This document shows positions 1-7,089 of a stretch of DNA of 64,000 nucleotides, one piece after another. The translations under genes were made by a program, and so were the position numbers. The DNA comes from Phycicoccus sp. Root101 (GTDB lineage: Bacteria > Actinomycetota > Actinomycetes > Actinomycetales > Dermatophilaceae). How positions within the stretch are numbered: the stretch's first letter is position 1; each line of letters starts with the position of its first letter. Below the pieces are notes generated by a model. That model ran no database searches, was not told the origin of the DNA, and saw only the letters and a program-made list of their open reading frames with translations. The stretch spans positions 353,888 to 417,887 of the forward strand of contig NZ_LMCM01000008.1 of the NCBI RefSeq assembly GCF_001426245.1, written 5' to 3'.

Positions 1-395
1 GCCGGCCGCGCCACGGTCTTGCCGGTGTGGACCAGGCCGGACACCACCACCCCCAGGGCGATCCCGACCCACGGGTGGTCGGTCATCCAGGTGGAGCGGT
101 CGATCTGGTCCGCCGCGGACGTGGCCGCGAAGACCAGGCCACCCATGCTCGGACGGATGAAGGTCTGCACGGCGTCGTTGACGGTGTCGACGGCGGGGAT
201 CTTGTCGAGCACGACCTCGGTGAGCAGCAGCAGTGCGCCGATCCCGATGGCCCACCAGGACTCGATCCAGGCGTAGGACTGGGGGAGCGTGAGGACGTCG
301 GTGAAGCGTGCGACGAGCGCGACGAGCAGGAACGGGATGTAGGCGTTCAGGCCCGCCGCGGCGGACAGGCCCATGCCGGTGAGGGCGGCGATCAT
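1..395 (-). CDS. DUF4126 family membrane protein (3' end beyond window)
   Basis: I translated this directly on the minus strand; 131 codons are visible and the C-terminus lies outside the window. The start is the ATG at 395, preceded by a strong ribosome binding site (AGGAGG about 6 nt upstream). The protein opens with MIAALTGMGLSAAAGLNAYI, then long hydrophobic stretches (LLVALVARF, IGIGALLLL, LGVVVSGLVH) and a loop containing EVVLDKIPAVDTVNDAVQTF. The small-residue N-terminus followed by the LDKIP...D segment is what I associate with DUF4126 integral membrane proteins, whose function is unknown to me. It lies just downstream of a strong hairpin that ends the preceding minus-strand gene, so it probably has its own translation signal but may share readthrough transcript. 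Confidence 0.75.
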   Translation of the reverse strand, partial: MIAALTGMGLSAAAGLNAYIPFLLVALVARFTDVLTLPQSYAWIESWWAIGIGALLLLTEVVLDKIPAVDTVNDAVQTFIRPSMGGLVFAATSAADQIDRSTWMTDHPWVGIALGVVVSGLVHTGKTVARP

Positions 396-411
396 CGGTC
401 ACCTCCTAGGG

Positions 412-450
412 CGAAGGGCCCGGCAGCCGTGGTGGCTGCCGGGCCCTTCG
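412..450 (-). terminator. Perfect 17-bp inverted repeat, likely terminator
   Basis: Positions 412-428 and 434-450 form a perfect 17-bp stem with a 5-nt loop. It lies 39 bp past the stop of the minus-strand CWB2 gene and only 17 bp before the start codon of the next minus-strand gene (DUF4126). There is no clear U-run, as is usual in high-GC actinobacteria. Being so close to the next ribosome binding site it could also affect expression of that gene. Confidence 0.7.
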
Positions 451-489
451 GGTGGATCACGGTCGTGCGGGTGGTGCTGTGGAGCTGGG

Positions 490-1647
490 TCAGCAGGGCT
501 TCCCGTTGAGCGCGTCGTTGGACACGATCGCCGTGCCGCCGATGGCGCGGATGAGCCTCGGCTCCAGCTCGTTGACCGCCTTGAACGTCTCGGCCGGGAC
601 GCACTTCTGCTGGACCAGCAGCAGCGGGGCGCCGATGACGGCCGAGGAGGTGGAGGCGGACAGGGCGTCCGGGAACGTGCTGCCGTTGGCCAGCATGACC
701 GCGCCGCCGGTGGGCAGGCCCAGGTTGTGCGCCGTCAGCGCCGCGGTGCCGTAGCGGTTGGCTCCACCGAGGCGGGTGATCTTCACGTTGGGCAGGACCA
801 TGCGGATCTTGGAGGCGACCGCGCCGGAGACGGCGCCGGTCCCGCCCAGGATGCGGACCTCGGTGGGGTTGGTGTCCTCGAGGGCGAACTGCGTCACGTC
901 CGGAAGGCTCGCGGGGTCGGTCAGCATGAGCGGCGCACCGGCGATGGACCCGGCGGCGCCACCTGCGAGGGCGTCGGCGAAGGTCTTGCCGCTGGAGAGG
1001 TAGACGACCGACGGCGGGGTGGGCTCGGCGTCGGGGTTGGCCTCGTCGAACTGCCACGTGAAGTACGACGCGAAGGCCGCCGTCTCGTAGCGGTTGTCGC
1101 CGTACAGGCGGTCGACGAAGGGGACGACCTTGGCGAGCTGGTCCTCGATGCCGCTGCTGACCGCACCGGTGCCACCCATGATGACGATGGACTCGACGCC
1201 GAGGCGCTTGATCTCGGCGATGGTGCCGGCCGGGACGGTGCCGTTCGGCGGGACGAGGAGGAGGGGGCCACCGATGCCTGCCGCGGCAGGGCCGCCGGCG
1301 AGGGCGTCGGGGAACTGCATCCCGGAGGCGACGACCAGCGTGCCACCCGCGAGCTGCTTGTCGTCGTAGCTGGTCTTGGAGACCGCGACCGACGTGGCGT
1401 AACGGTCGGCACCGGCCAGACGACCCGTGGTGGGCTCTCCCGCGGCGTTCGGGGCCACCTTCTTGGCGGTGGCGCGGTGGTCGGAGCGCTGGTGCAGCAG
1501 CTTCGCCAGCGCCTTGGCCTGGGAGGCCGACTGGACGGTCTGGGGGGCGGGCTTGGTCACCGGTGACGCGGTGGCGGCGCCAGCTCCGAGCGGGACGGCG
1601 ATCACTGCAGCGATGAGGGCTGCAGCCTTGGGCAGACGGTTGGCCAT
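490..1647 (-). CDS. Secreted protein with three cell-wall-binding (CWB2) repeats
   Basis: A 385-residue exported protein. The start is taken at the ATG at 1647 because it gives a classical signal peptide (MANRLPKAAALIAAVIAVPL... then ATASP); longer in-frame reading upstream is Arg/Pro-rich and not signal-like. Three tandem repeats follow, each opening with an R-L-x-G-x-x-R-Y motif (RLAGADRYATSVAVS, RLYGDNRYETAAFAS, RLGGANRYGTAALTA) and containing F(P/A)DAL and (I/L)GGTGAVS segments. This is the putative cell-wall-binding repeat 2 family (PF04122), known for attaching proteins to cell-wall polymers. No catalytic domain is present: the protein is essentially signal plus spacer plus repeats, so a structural or adhesive surface role is likely. 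It is followed by a strong hairpin terminator. Confidence 0.88.
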   Translation of the reverse strand: MANRLPKAAALIAAVIAVPLGAGAATASPVTKPAPQTVQSASQAKALAKLLHQRSDHRATAKKVAPNAAGEPTTGRLAGADRYATSVAVSKTSYDDKQLAGGTLVVASGMQFPDALAGGPAAAGIGGPLLLVPPNGTVPAGTIAEIKRLGVESIVIMGGTGAVSSGIEDQLAKVVPFVDRLYGDNRYETAAFASYFTWQFDEANPDAEPTPPSVVYLSSGKTFADALAGGAAGSIAGAPLMLTDPASLPDVTQFALEDTNPTEVRILGGTGAVSGAVASKIRMVLPNVKITRLGGANRYGTAALTAHNLGLPTGGAVMLANGSTFPDALSASTSSAVIGAPLLLVQQKCVPAETFKAVNELEPRLIRAIGGTAIVSNDALNGKPC

Positions 1648-1866
1648 GTCTCTTCTCTCTGGAAAGGCGGCATCTCCCCGCCGCACGCGCTCACAGTAGG
1701 TCCTCACCCGCGTCGAAGTAAGGCATAACCGGCAAAATTTGTGCCTCCCCACGGAACCGACACGTCCGGCCGGTTCAGCAGGAGGTATGACGCGCGCGGT
1801 GGCGCGCGGGCGCCATACCGGTGCGGGGGTGCCCGGAGCGGCCGGAAGTCGCTTGCCCGCGCCCCC
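1648..1866. other. Divergent intergenic region between CWB2 gene and metG
   Basis: About 220 bp without a convincing gene. A locally AT-rich patch around 1720-1745 is the likely promoter area for the minus-strand CWB2 gene. A short inverted repeat (GAACCG at 1754-1759, CGGTTC at 1771-1776) lies within it. I see no riboswitch or RNA gene that I can name. Confidence 0.4.
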
Positions 1867-1872
1867 TAGGAT
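1867..1872 (+). promoter_or_regulatory. -10 element TAGGAT for the metG transcript
   Basis: TAGGAT ends 6 nt before the GTG at 1879. With normal spacing from -10 to the transcription start, RNA would begin at or next to that GTG, so the first ORF of the transcript would be leaderless. I see no good -35 box, which is common for actinobacterial housekeeping promoters. Confidence 0.5.
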
Positions 1873-1878
1873 CGGTGC

Positions 1879-1965
1879 GTGAGCACCGCAACCGTCGTCC
1901 CATGCTCCCGAGCCCTGCCGGCACCGCACGTGCGCTGCCCGGGCACCGAGGCCGTCGCCGCATGA
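1879..1965 (+). CDS. Putative 28-codon leader ORF overlapping metG
   Basis: A GTG at 1879 sits at the predicted 5' end of the metG transcript and opens 28 codons ([20 protein letters not shown] then six more residues) ending in TGA at 1963-1965. That stop overlaps the metG ATG (1962-1964) in the classical ATGA arrangement used for translational coupling. metG itself has no visible Shine-Dalgarno sequence, so reinitiation after this leader is a reasonable way for it to be translated. The peptide has no recognisable domain and only one methionine (the initiator), so a methionine attenuation mechanism is not supported. Real translation is inferred, not shown. Confidence 0.4.
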   Translation: MSTATVVPCSRALPAPHVRCPGTEAVAA

Positions 1966-3764
1966 AGGTCCTGTCCGCCGTCGCCTGGCCCTACGCCAAC
2001 GGGCCGCGCCACCTCGGCCACGTCGCCGGGTTCGCCGTGCCGTCCGACGTGTTCAGCCGCTACATGCGGATGGCCGGCAACGACGTCCTCATGGTCAGCG
2101 GCTCCGACGAGCACGGCACCCCGATCCTCGTGCTGGCCGACCAGGAGGGTGTGACCGCCCGCGAGCTGGTCGACCGCAACCACGCGATCATCGCGCACGA
2201 GCTCGCCGACCTCGGGTGCTCCTACGACCTCTACACGCGCACCACGACGGCCAACCACTACTCCGTGGCGCAGGAGCTGTTCACGCAGGTCTGGAAGAAC
2301 GGCTACATGGTCGAGCAGACCACCCGTGGCGCCATCTCCCCGTCGACGGGCCGGACGCTGCCCGACCGCTACATCGAGGGCACCTGCCCGATCTGCTCGT
2401 ACCCCGAGGCCCGCGGCGACCAGTGCGACAACTGCGGCAACCAGCTCGACCCGACCGAGCTGATCAACCCGCGGTCCAAGGTCAACGGCGAGACCCCGGA
2501 GTTCATCGAGACGCAGCACTTCTTCCTCGACCTGCCGGCGCTCGCGGACGCCCTGCGCGAGTGGCTCGAGGGTCGCGAGGCGTCGGGTACGTGGCGTCCC
2601 AACGTCATCAAGTTCAGCCTCAACATCCTCGACGACATCCGCCCGCGGGCCATGACCCGCGACATCGACTGGGGCATCCCGGTGCCGCTCGAGGGCTGGG
2701 TCGACCAGCCGACCAAGCGTCTCTACGTGTGGTTCGACGCCGTCATCGGCTACCTGTCGGCCTCGGTCGAGTGGGCCCGCCGGCTCGGTGAGCCCGAGCG
2801 CTGGCGCGAGTGGTGGAACGACCCGGAGGCCGTGTCCTACTACTTCATGGGCAAGGACAACATCACCTTCCACTCCCAGATCTGGCCGGCCGAGCTCCTC
2901 GGGTATGCCGGTCTGGGCAGCAAGGGGGGAGAGCCGGGGGCGTTCGGGACGCTCAACCTGCCGACCGAGGTCGTCTCGAGCGAGTACCTCACGATGGAGG
3001 GCAAGCAGTTCTCGACGTCCCGCGGGTACGTCATCCACATCCGCGACGTGCTCGAGCGCTACGGCCCCGATGCGATCCGCTACTTCATCTGTGCGGCCGG
3101 ACCGGAGAACCAGGACTCCAACTTCACCTGGGCCGAGTTCGTCCAGCGCAACAACTCCGAGCTCGTCGCCGGCTGGGGCAACCTGGTCAACCGCACGGCG
3201 GCCATGGTCGCGAAGAACTTCGGCGAGATCCCGCAGCCCGGTCCGCTCGAGCCGGTCGACGAGGCCGTCCGGGCCAAGGTGCTCGCGGCGTTCGGGACGG
3301 TCGGCGACCTGCTCGCGCGCCAGCGGATCAAGTCCGCCGTCGCGGAGGCGATGCGCACCGTGGGCGAGGTCAACAAGTACGTCACCGACACCGAGCCGTT
3401 CAAGCTCAAGGGCGAGGACCAGCAGGTCCGTCTGGCGACCGTGCTGCACACCCTCGTCCAGTGCGTCAGCGACCTCAACACGGTGCTCAGCCCGTTCCTG
3501 CCGCACTCCTCGAATGCCGTGCACCTGGCCATCGGTGGCGAGGGCGGGTTCATGCCGATGCCGGCCGTGCAGGACGTCCCCGGCCTGGACGCCGGCGACG
3601 AGGGCCGCAGCTACCCGATCATCACCGGCGAGTACACCTCGACACCACGCTGGGAGTCCCGTCCGGTGCGTGTCGGGGCGAGTGTGACCAAGCCCACACC
3701 CATCTTCACCAAGCTGGACGAGGCGGTCGTCGAGGAAGAGCTCGCCCGGCTCGAGCAGAGCTGA
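1962..3764 (+). CDS. metG: Methionyl-tRNA synthetase
   Basis: Charges tRNA-Met with methionine in the cytoplasm. 600 residues. The N-terminus [20 protein letters not shown] carries the HIGH-class signature (HLGH), and a zinc-knuckle region with [18 protein letters not shown] follows near residue 140. The KMSKS loop appears as KQFSTSRG near residue 350, a variant common in this subfamily. Length and the lack of a C-terminal tRNA-binding extension fit a short actinobacterial MetRS. The ATG at 1962 is chosen because homologous proteins start with the K-(V/I)-L-S-A-V-A-W-P-Y block; in-frame GTG 1875 would add an Arg-rich tail. The start overlaps the stop of a short leader ORF. tatD follows after 14 nt, consistent with an operon. 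Confidence 0.97.
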   Translation: MKVLSAVAWPYANGPRHLGHVAGFAVPSDVFSRYMRMAGNDVLMVSGSDEHGTPILVLADQEGVTARELVDRNHAIIAHELADLGCSYDLYTRTTTANHYSVAQELFTQVWKNGYMVEQTTRGAISPSTGRTLPDRYIEGTCPICSYPEARGDQCDNCGNQLDPTELINPRSKVNGETPEFIETQHFFLDLPALADALREWLEGREASGTWRPNVIKFSLNILDDIRPRAMTRDIDWGIPVPLEGWVDQPTKRLYVWFDAVIGYLSASVEWARRLGEPERWREWWNDPEAVSYYFMGKDNITFHSQIWPAELLGYAGLGSKGGEPGAFGTLNLPTEVVSSEYLTMEGKQFSTSRGYVIHIRDVLERYGPDAIRYFICAAGPENQDSNFTWAEFVQRNNSELVAGWGNLVNRTAAMVAKNFGEIPQPGPLEPVDEAVRAKVLAAFGTVGDLLARQRIKSAVAEAMRTVGEVNKYVTDTEPFKLKGEDQQVRLATVLHTLVQCVSDLNTVLSPFLPHSSNAVHLAIGGEGGFMPMPAVQDVPGLDAGDEGRSYPIITGEYTSTPRWESRPVRVGASVTKPTPIFTKLDEAVVEEELARLEQS

Positions 3765-3778
3765 CCGGACGGCCCCGG

Positions 3779-4651
3779 ATGGCGGACCCCACGAGCAGCG
3801 ACGCGCCCGCGCGCACCGGCCACGGCCGGGTGCCCACCGCGCCCGACCCGTTGCCCATCCCGGTCGTCGACAACCACACCCACCTCGACATCGCGCGCGA
3901 GGGGGAGGACGCCCCCGACGTCGCTGCCGCGGTGGCGCTCGCGGCCTCGGTCGGGGTCGACCGGATGGTCCAGATCGGGTGCGACCTGCCCGGCGCCAGG
4001 TTCACCGTCGAGGTCGTCGACCGGCACCGCGCGATGCTCGGCGGGGTGGCCCTGCACCCCAACGAGGTGCCCCGCCTCGCCGAGCAGGGCGACCTGCCCT
4101 CCGCCCGTGCGGAGATCGAGGCGCTGGCCGCCCACCCCCGGGTCCGGGTCATCGGGGAGACGGGGCTGGACTACTACCGCACCGGTCCCGAAGGGGTTGG
4201 GGTGCAACAGGATTCGTTCCGGTGGCACATCGACCTCGCCAAGCGCACGGGCAAGGCGCTCCAGATCCACGACCGTGATGCCCACGACGACGTCCTGCGG
4301 ATCCTCGCCGAGGAGGGGGCACCTGAGAAGACGGTGCTCCACTGCTTCTCCGGAGACATGGGTATGGCGCGTGAGTGCGTCGAGCGCGGCTACTACCTGT
4401 CCTTCGCCGGGACGGTCACGTTCAAGAACGCCAAGGGCCTGCGGGACGCCCTGGCTGTCACCCCGTTGGACCGCCTGCTCGTCGAGACCGACGCCCCGTA
4501 CCTGACGCCGGTGCCGTGGCGGGGGGCGACGAACTCGCCCTTCCTCGTCCCCCTCACGGTCCGGGCCATGGCAGGGGTCCTGGGCGTCGCCGTGCCGACT
4601 CTCTGCCAGGCCCTGAGTGCCACGTCGGAGGACGTCTACGGCCCCTGGTGA
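3779..4651 (+). CDS. tatD: TatD-family metal-dependent deoxyribonuclease
   Basis: A 290-residue TIM-barrel hydrolase of the TatD/YcfH family (metal-dependent 3'-5' DNase; roles in DNA repair and tRNA or peptide processing have been proposed for members). Visible metal-ligand motifs in order: DNHTHLD near residue 32, GETGLDYY near 125, IHDRDAHD near 163, LHCFSG near 188 and ETDAPYL near 238. The first ~25 residues before the barrel are a Pro/Ala-rich extension, so a slightly later start cannot be excluded. It follows metG with a 14-nt gap, the order seen in other actinobacteria, and is probably cotranscribed with it. Confidence 0.93.
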   Translation: MADPTSSDAPARTGHGRVPTAPDPLPIPVVDNHTHLDIAREGEDAPDVAAAVALAASVGVDRMVQIGCDLPGARFTVEVVDRHRAMLGGVALHPNEVPRLAEQGDLPSARAEIEALAAHPRVRVIGETGLDYYRTGPEGVGVQQDSFRWHIDLAKRTGKALQIHDRDAHDDVLRILAEEGAPEKTVLHCFSGDMGMARECVERGYYLSFAGTVTFKNAKGLRDALAVTPLDRLLVETDAPYLTPVPWRGATNSPFLVPLTVRAMAGVLGVAVPTLCQALSATSEDVYGPW

Positions 4652-4935
4652 GGTGGCGTCGGGCGCGTGGGCGCACATGGTGCTCCTGTGACGGGAGTCC
4701 CGCATGTCCTTGGTGAAAGCAAGACGGTTCCGTTATCAAAAGTTGACCTACGGGAGATCGGCGGTCATGGTTGATGACTGTTGGCCGGGGTCGGACCTTG
4801 GGTGACGCGAGCGGGGGTGCTCAATCCGTCGGGGAACCGGCGGCCCGGAGCGCCCCTCTTTCTTTGCCGGTGGAACCCTTGCCGGCGGGACGCGGCACCC
4901 CACCGATGCCCGGGGAGATCGACCACTGGAGCATT
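4652..4935 (+). promoter_or_regulatory. Leader and promoter region of rpfB
   Basis: 284 bp separate tatD from the chosen rpfB start. TTGACC (4743-4748) with CATGGT (4766-4771) 17 bp downstream is a plausible housekeeping-type promoter and would give a leader of roughly 160 nt. I looked for a c-di-AMP (ydaO) riboswitch, which precedes rpf genes in some actinobacteria: a GGGGAACC block is present at about 4831, but the other hallmark blocks, including the CAGCTAACC-type segment, are not, so I do not call it. Confidence 0.4.
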
Positions 4936-6072
4936 GTGATCACCCGTCCCGTTCGGCGTATCGCCCAAGCCGCGGTGGTGACGTCCCTCGTCGCCGGAGC
5001 CGTTGGCGTCTCGCACCTCGACAAGTCCGTGACCGTCTCGGTCGACGGCAAGCCCTCCACCGTCCACGCCTTCGGCGGCACGGTGGGTGACGTCCTCGCG
5101 AAGCAGGACATCACCCTCAAGGAGCACGACGTGGTCGTGCCGGCCCCCGACACCAAGGTGTCCGACGGGCAGAAGATCGTCGTCCGTTACGGACGCAAGC
5201 TCACCGTGACCGTCGACGGCGCCACGCGTGACTACTGGACCACCGCGACCACGGTCGACGGTGCCCTGCAGGAGCTCGGCATCCGCGCCGACTCCGCCAA
5301 GCTCTCCGCGTCACGTTCGATGAGCCTGGGCCGCGAGGGCCTGGCGCTCTCCGTGACCACCCCCAAGGACGTCCTCGTCCGCGTGGACGGCAAGAACCGC
5401 TCCGAGACCACGACGGGCACCACGGTCGGTGCCGCGCTCAAGGAGCTCGGCGTGACCATGGACGCCGACGACCGCGTGGCTCCCGGCCCCGCGCGTGCGG
5501 TGACCAAGGGCATGAAGATCTCGGTCCTGCGCGTCTCCGCCACCCAGGCCAAGACCACCGAGTCGATCGCCGCCCCGGTCTCGCAGAAGAACGACAGCGG
5601 CCTGTTCAAGGGCCAGAGCAAGGTCCTCAAGGCCGGCTCCGAGGGTGCCCGCGTCACCACCTGGCGCGTCACCAAGGTCGACGGCAAGGTCGAGAGCCGC
5701 AAGAAGCTCTCCTCCGTCGTCACCCAGAAGCCGGTGACCAGGATCGTCGCCGTCGGCACCAAGTCGCGTCCGGCGGCCACCACCAGCAGCCGTCCCAGCG
5801 CGGGCAACACCTCCGGCGCCGGGATCAACCTCTCGAACGCCGCGATGTGGGACCGCATCGCCCAGTGCGAGTCGACCGGCAACTGGTCGATCAACACCGG
5901 CAACGGCTACTACGGTGGCCTGCAGTTCGACATCTCGTCGTGGATGGCCAACGGTGGCGGGGACTTCGCGTCGCGCCCTGACCTGGCCTCCCGGGCCGAG
6001 CAGATCACGGTGGCGAACCGCTACTACGCCAAGGCGGGCCTGAGCCCGTGGGGATGCGCCCACGCGGCCTGA
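4936..6072 (+). CDS. rpfB: RpfB-type resuscitation-promoting factor
   Basis: Secreted muralytic enzyme of the Rpf family, about 378 residues. A signal-anchor-like N-terminus ([20 protein letters not shown]) is followed by three DUF348-type repeats ([60 protein letters not shown]), a G5 domain (about residues 215-290) and the C-terminal transglycosylase-like domain with [20 protein letters not shown] and YYGGLQFD. The Glu in QCESTGNW is the expected catalytic residue, and Cys pairs ([12 protein letters not shown]) are conserved. The GTG at 4936 is preferred because the signal peptide starts there and GGAG precedes it; TTG 4771, ATG 4774 and ATG 4906 are in-frame alternatives. The rpfB-rsmA order matches other actinobacteria. 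Confidence 0.93.
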   Translation: MITRPVRRIAQAAVVTSLVAGAVGVSHLDKSVTVSVDGKPSTVHAFGGTVGDVLAKQDITLKEHDVVVPAPDTKVSDGQKIVVRYGRKLTVTVDGATRDYWTTATTVDGALQELGIRADSAKLSASRSMSLGREGLALSVTTPKDVLVRVDGKNRSETTTGTTVGAALKELGVTMDADDRVAPGPARAVTKGMKISVLRVSATQAKTTESIAAPVSQKNDSGLFKGQSKVLKAGSEGARVTTWRVTKVDGKVESRKKLSSVVTQKPVTRIVAVGTKSRPAATTSSRPSAGNTSGAGINLSNAAMWDRIAQCESTGNWSINTGNGYYGGLQFDISSWMANGGGDFASRPDLASRAEQITVANRYYAKAGLSPWGCAHAA

Positions 6073-6101
6073 TCGCCGTGCCGACGTCCTGACACGTCAC
6101 C

Positions 6102-6136
6102 GACGGCGCCCTCGACCCCACCGGGTCGGGGGCGTC
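6102..6136 (+). terminator. Imperfect hairpin after rpfB
   Basis: GACG...GCCCTCGACCC pairs with GGGTCGGGGGCGTC across a short loop, with a 2-3 nt bulge. It lies 30 bp downstream of the rpfB stop and 55 bp ahead of the rsmA promoter, so it probably separates the two transcripts. Confidence 0.5.
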
Positions 6137-6190
6137 CTCGTGTGTCCCGCCGGGTGTCCCTGGGTGTGAGGGGAGCGCGCCCACCTCCCC

Positions 6191-6196
6191 TAGAGT
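6191..6196 (+). promoter_or_regulatory. -10 element TAGAGT; rsmA probably leaderless
   Basis: TAGAGT is followed by exactly 7 nt and then the rsmA ATG at 6204, so transcription should start at or beside the start codon. No Shine-Dalgarno sequence is present upstream, consistent with leaderless translation. Confidence 0.6.
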
Positions 6197-6203
6197 TCTC
6201 GGC

Positions 6204-7070
6204 ATGGCGGAGCAGACCAGCGGATTCCTCGGGGCCGCCCAGATCCGCGAGATCGCCGCCGGGCTCGGGATGCGTCCCACCAAGCAGTGGGGCCAGAACT
6301 TCGTCGTCGATGCCAACACGGTCAAGCGCATCGTGCGGCTGGCCGGTGTGGGTCAGGACGACGTCGTGGTCGAGGTCGGACCCGGTCTGGGCTCGCTCAC
6401 CCTGGCCCTCCTGCCCGAGGTGGGTCACGTCACGGCCGTCGAGGTGGACCCGACCCTCGCGGAGGCGCTGCCGGGCACGGTGAGCCGGCTCGCGCCGGCA
6501 TACGCCGACCGGCTCACGCTCGTCCACGCGGACGCGATGCAGGTCCGCGAGCTGCCCGACCCGCAGCCCACCGCCCTCGTCGCGAACCTGCCGTACAACG
6601 TCTCCGTGCCCGTGGTGCTCAACTTCCTCGAGACGTTCCCGACGCTCGAGCGGGTGCTCGTCATGGTCCAGCTCGAGGTCGCCGAACGCCTCGCCGCGTC
6701 GCCGGGGTCCAAGGCCTACGGCGTGCCGAGCGTCAAAGCCGCCTGGTATGCCGCGGTGCGGCTCGCAGGGACGGTGCCACGCAGCGTGTTCTGGCCGGTG
6801 CCGAACGTCGAGTCGGGCCTGGTGCTGCTGGAACGGCGACCGGCGCCGACGACCGCCGCCAGCCGCCGCGACACCTTCACCTGCATCGACGCGGCGTTCG
6901 CCCAGCGGCGCAAGACGTTGCGCGCCGCGCTGAGCGGGTGGGCGGGTTCGGCCCCCCGTGCCGAGGAGTGCCTGCGCGCCGCCGGGGTCGACCCCCGCAC
7001 GCGGGGGGAGCAGCTGGGCATCGCGGAGTTCGCCGCGATCGCCGCGGCCCGCGCCGCGCTCGGCGACTGA
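6204..7070 (+). CDS. rsmA: 16S rRNA dimethyladenosine transferase
   Basis: RsmA/KsgA, which N6,N6-dimethylates two adjacent adenosines near the 3' end of 16S rRNA during 30S maturation using S-adenosylmethionine. 288 residues. The N-terminus has the typical [16 protein letters not shown] block; the SAM site is [16 protein letters not shown] near residue 55; the catalytic motif [11 protein letters not shown] is near 130. The C-terminal helical domain includes [12 protein letters not shown]. The position between rpfB and ispE is the conserved actinobacterial order. It ends 19 bp from the convergent kinase/DUF4173 gene. Confidence 0.97.
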   Translation: MAEQTSGFLGAAQIREIAAGLGMRPTKQWGQNFVVDANTVKRIVRLAGVGQDDVVVEVGPGLGSLTLALLPEVGHVTAVEVDPTLAEALPGTVSRLAPAYADRLTLVHADAMQVRELPDPQPTALVANLPYNVSVPVVLNFLETFPTLERVLVMVQLEVAERLAASPGSKAYGVPSVKAAWYAAVRLAGTVPRSVFWPVPNVESGLVLLERRPAPTTAASRRDTFTCIDAAFAQRRKTLRAALSGWAGSAPRAEECLRAAGVDPRTRGEQLGIAEFAAIAAARAALGD

Positions 7071-7089
7071 CGGGCCGCGGCCACCGGTC

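Noticed and set aside
4700..4935. c-di-AMP (ydaO) riboswitch ahead of rpfB
   Set aside because: Only the GGGGAACC block fits; the other conserved blocks, including the CAGCTAACC-like end, are missing, and the order does not match.
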